DNA of 6,965 nt. Origin: CAYSCZ01 sp964429655 (GTDB taxonomy: Bacteria > Bacteroidota > Bacteroidia > Cytophagales > Cyclobacteriaceae). A program made the translations under genes and the position numbers. Below, one piece after another: positions 6,915 through 6,965 of the stretch; the stretch's first letter is position 1; every line of letters begins with the position of its first letter. The notes under the pieces were generated by a model. That model worked only from the letters and a program-made list of their open reading frames with translations. It searched no databases and was not told the DNA's origin. The stretch spans positions 1 through 6,965 of the forward strand of contig CAYSCZ010000097.1 in assembly GCA_964429655.1 (NCBI GenBank), given 5' to 3'.

Positions 6915-6965
6915 AACCCAGAATTGTCATTAGACTTTCTATTACATGGTTAAATCACTTCAAAT
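6915..6965 (-). repeat. 51-base repeat, inverted partner of 2874-2924, cut by the window end
   Basis: The reverse complement matches 2874-2924 at 50 of 51 bases, the first 41 counted from the window end being identical. Similarity ends at 6915: the flank to the left (GGGCAAATAT at 6904-6913) is unrelated to the XRE sequence beside the other copy. The CCCAGA edge at 6917-6922 corresponds to the TCTGGG edges at 44-49 and 2917-2922. If these are element ends, this copy's body continues to the right beyond the window, so the three-gene cluster lies between two oppositely oriented copies. Confidence 0.85.

Overview
The window looks like a piece of a Bacteroidota chromosome, most likely of the Cytophagales/Sphingobacteriales kind. 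The reasons are moderate-to-low GC by eye, AT-rich spacers without clear Shine-Dalgarno sites, a GH3 glycosidase of a type common in that phylum, an outer-membrane beta-barrel protein, and a Gfo/Idh/MocA dehydrogenase paired with a xylose-isomerase-like epimerase. The placement rests on gene content only.

Layout, left to right. Bases 1-49 resemble the end of a repeated element. They abut the 3' part of a VOC (glyoxalase/bleomycin-resistance fold) gene that has lost its start (50-433). A 145-base spacer with an 11-base direct repeat leads to a complete membrane-anchored GH3 glycoside hydrolase (579-2540). Bases 2541-3053 are a 513-base low-coding stretch holding a doubtful small membrane ORF, two adjacent hairpins, a 51-base repeat (2874-2924), and a beheaded and frameshifted XRE/Cro-type regulator (2923-3049). 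Three minus-strand genes follow, which in transcription order are an outer-membrane beta-barrel protein (6626-5370), a Gfo/Idh/MocA oxidoreductase (5269-4115) and a sugar isomerase/epimerase of the AP-endonuclease-2 TIM-barrel family (4097-3054). Bases 6627-6914 hold only a possible gene remnant, and 6915-6965 repeat the 2874-2924 sequence in inverted orientation.

The oxidoreductase and isomerase are 17 bases apart and clearly form an operon. By analogy with E. coli YcjS/YcjR they may oxidise a glycoside or sugar to a 3-keto form and epimerise it. GH3 enzymes release monosaccharides, so a shared role in carbohydrate use is plausible, but the GH3 gene is on the opposite strand and beyond the repeat.

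The most unusual signal is the repeat. Copies at 2874-2924 and 6915-6965 match at 50 of 51 bases, in opposite orientation, and bracket the three-gene cluster. A weaker relative lies at 1-49. In two of the three places a recognisable gene begins in mid-domain directly after the shared TCTGGG edge, which is what the end of an inserted mobile element would leave. No transposase is visible, so the element body would lie outside the window or be missing. I found no CRISPR array, tRNA, rRNA or defence system.
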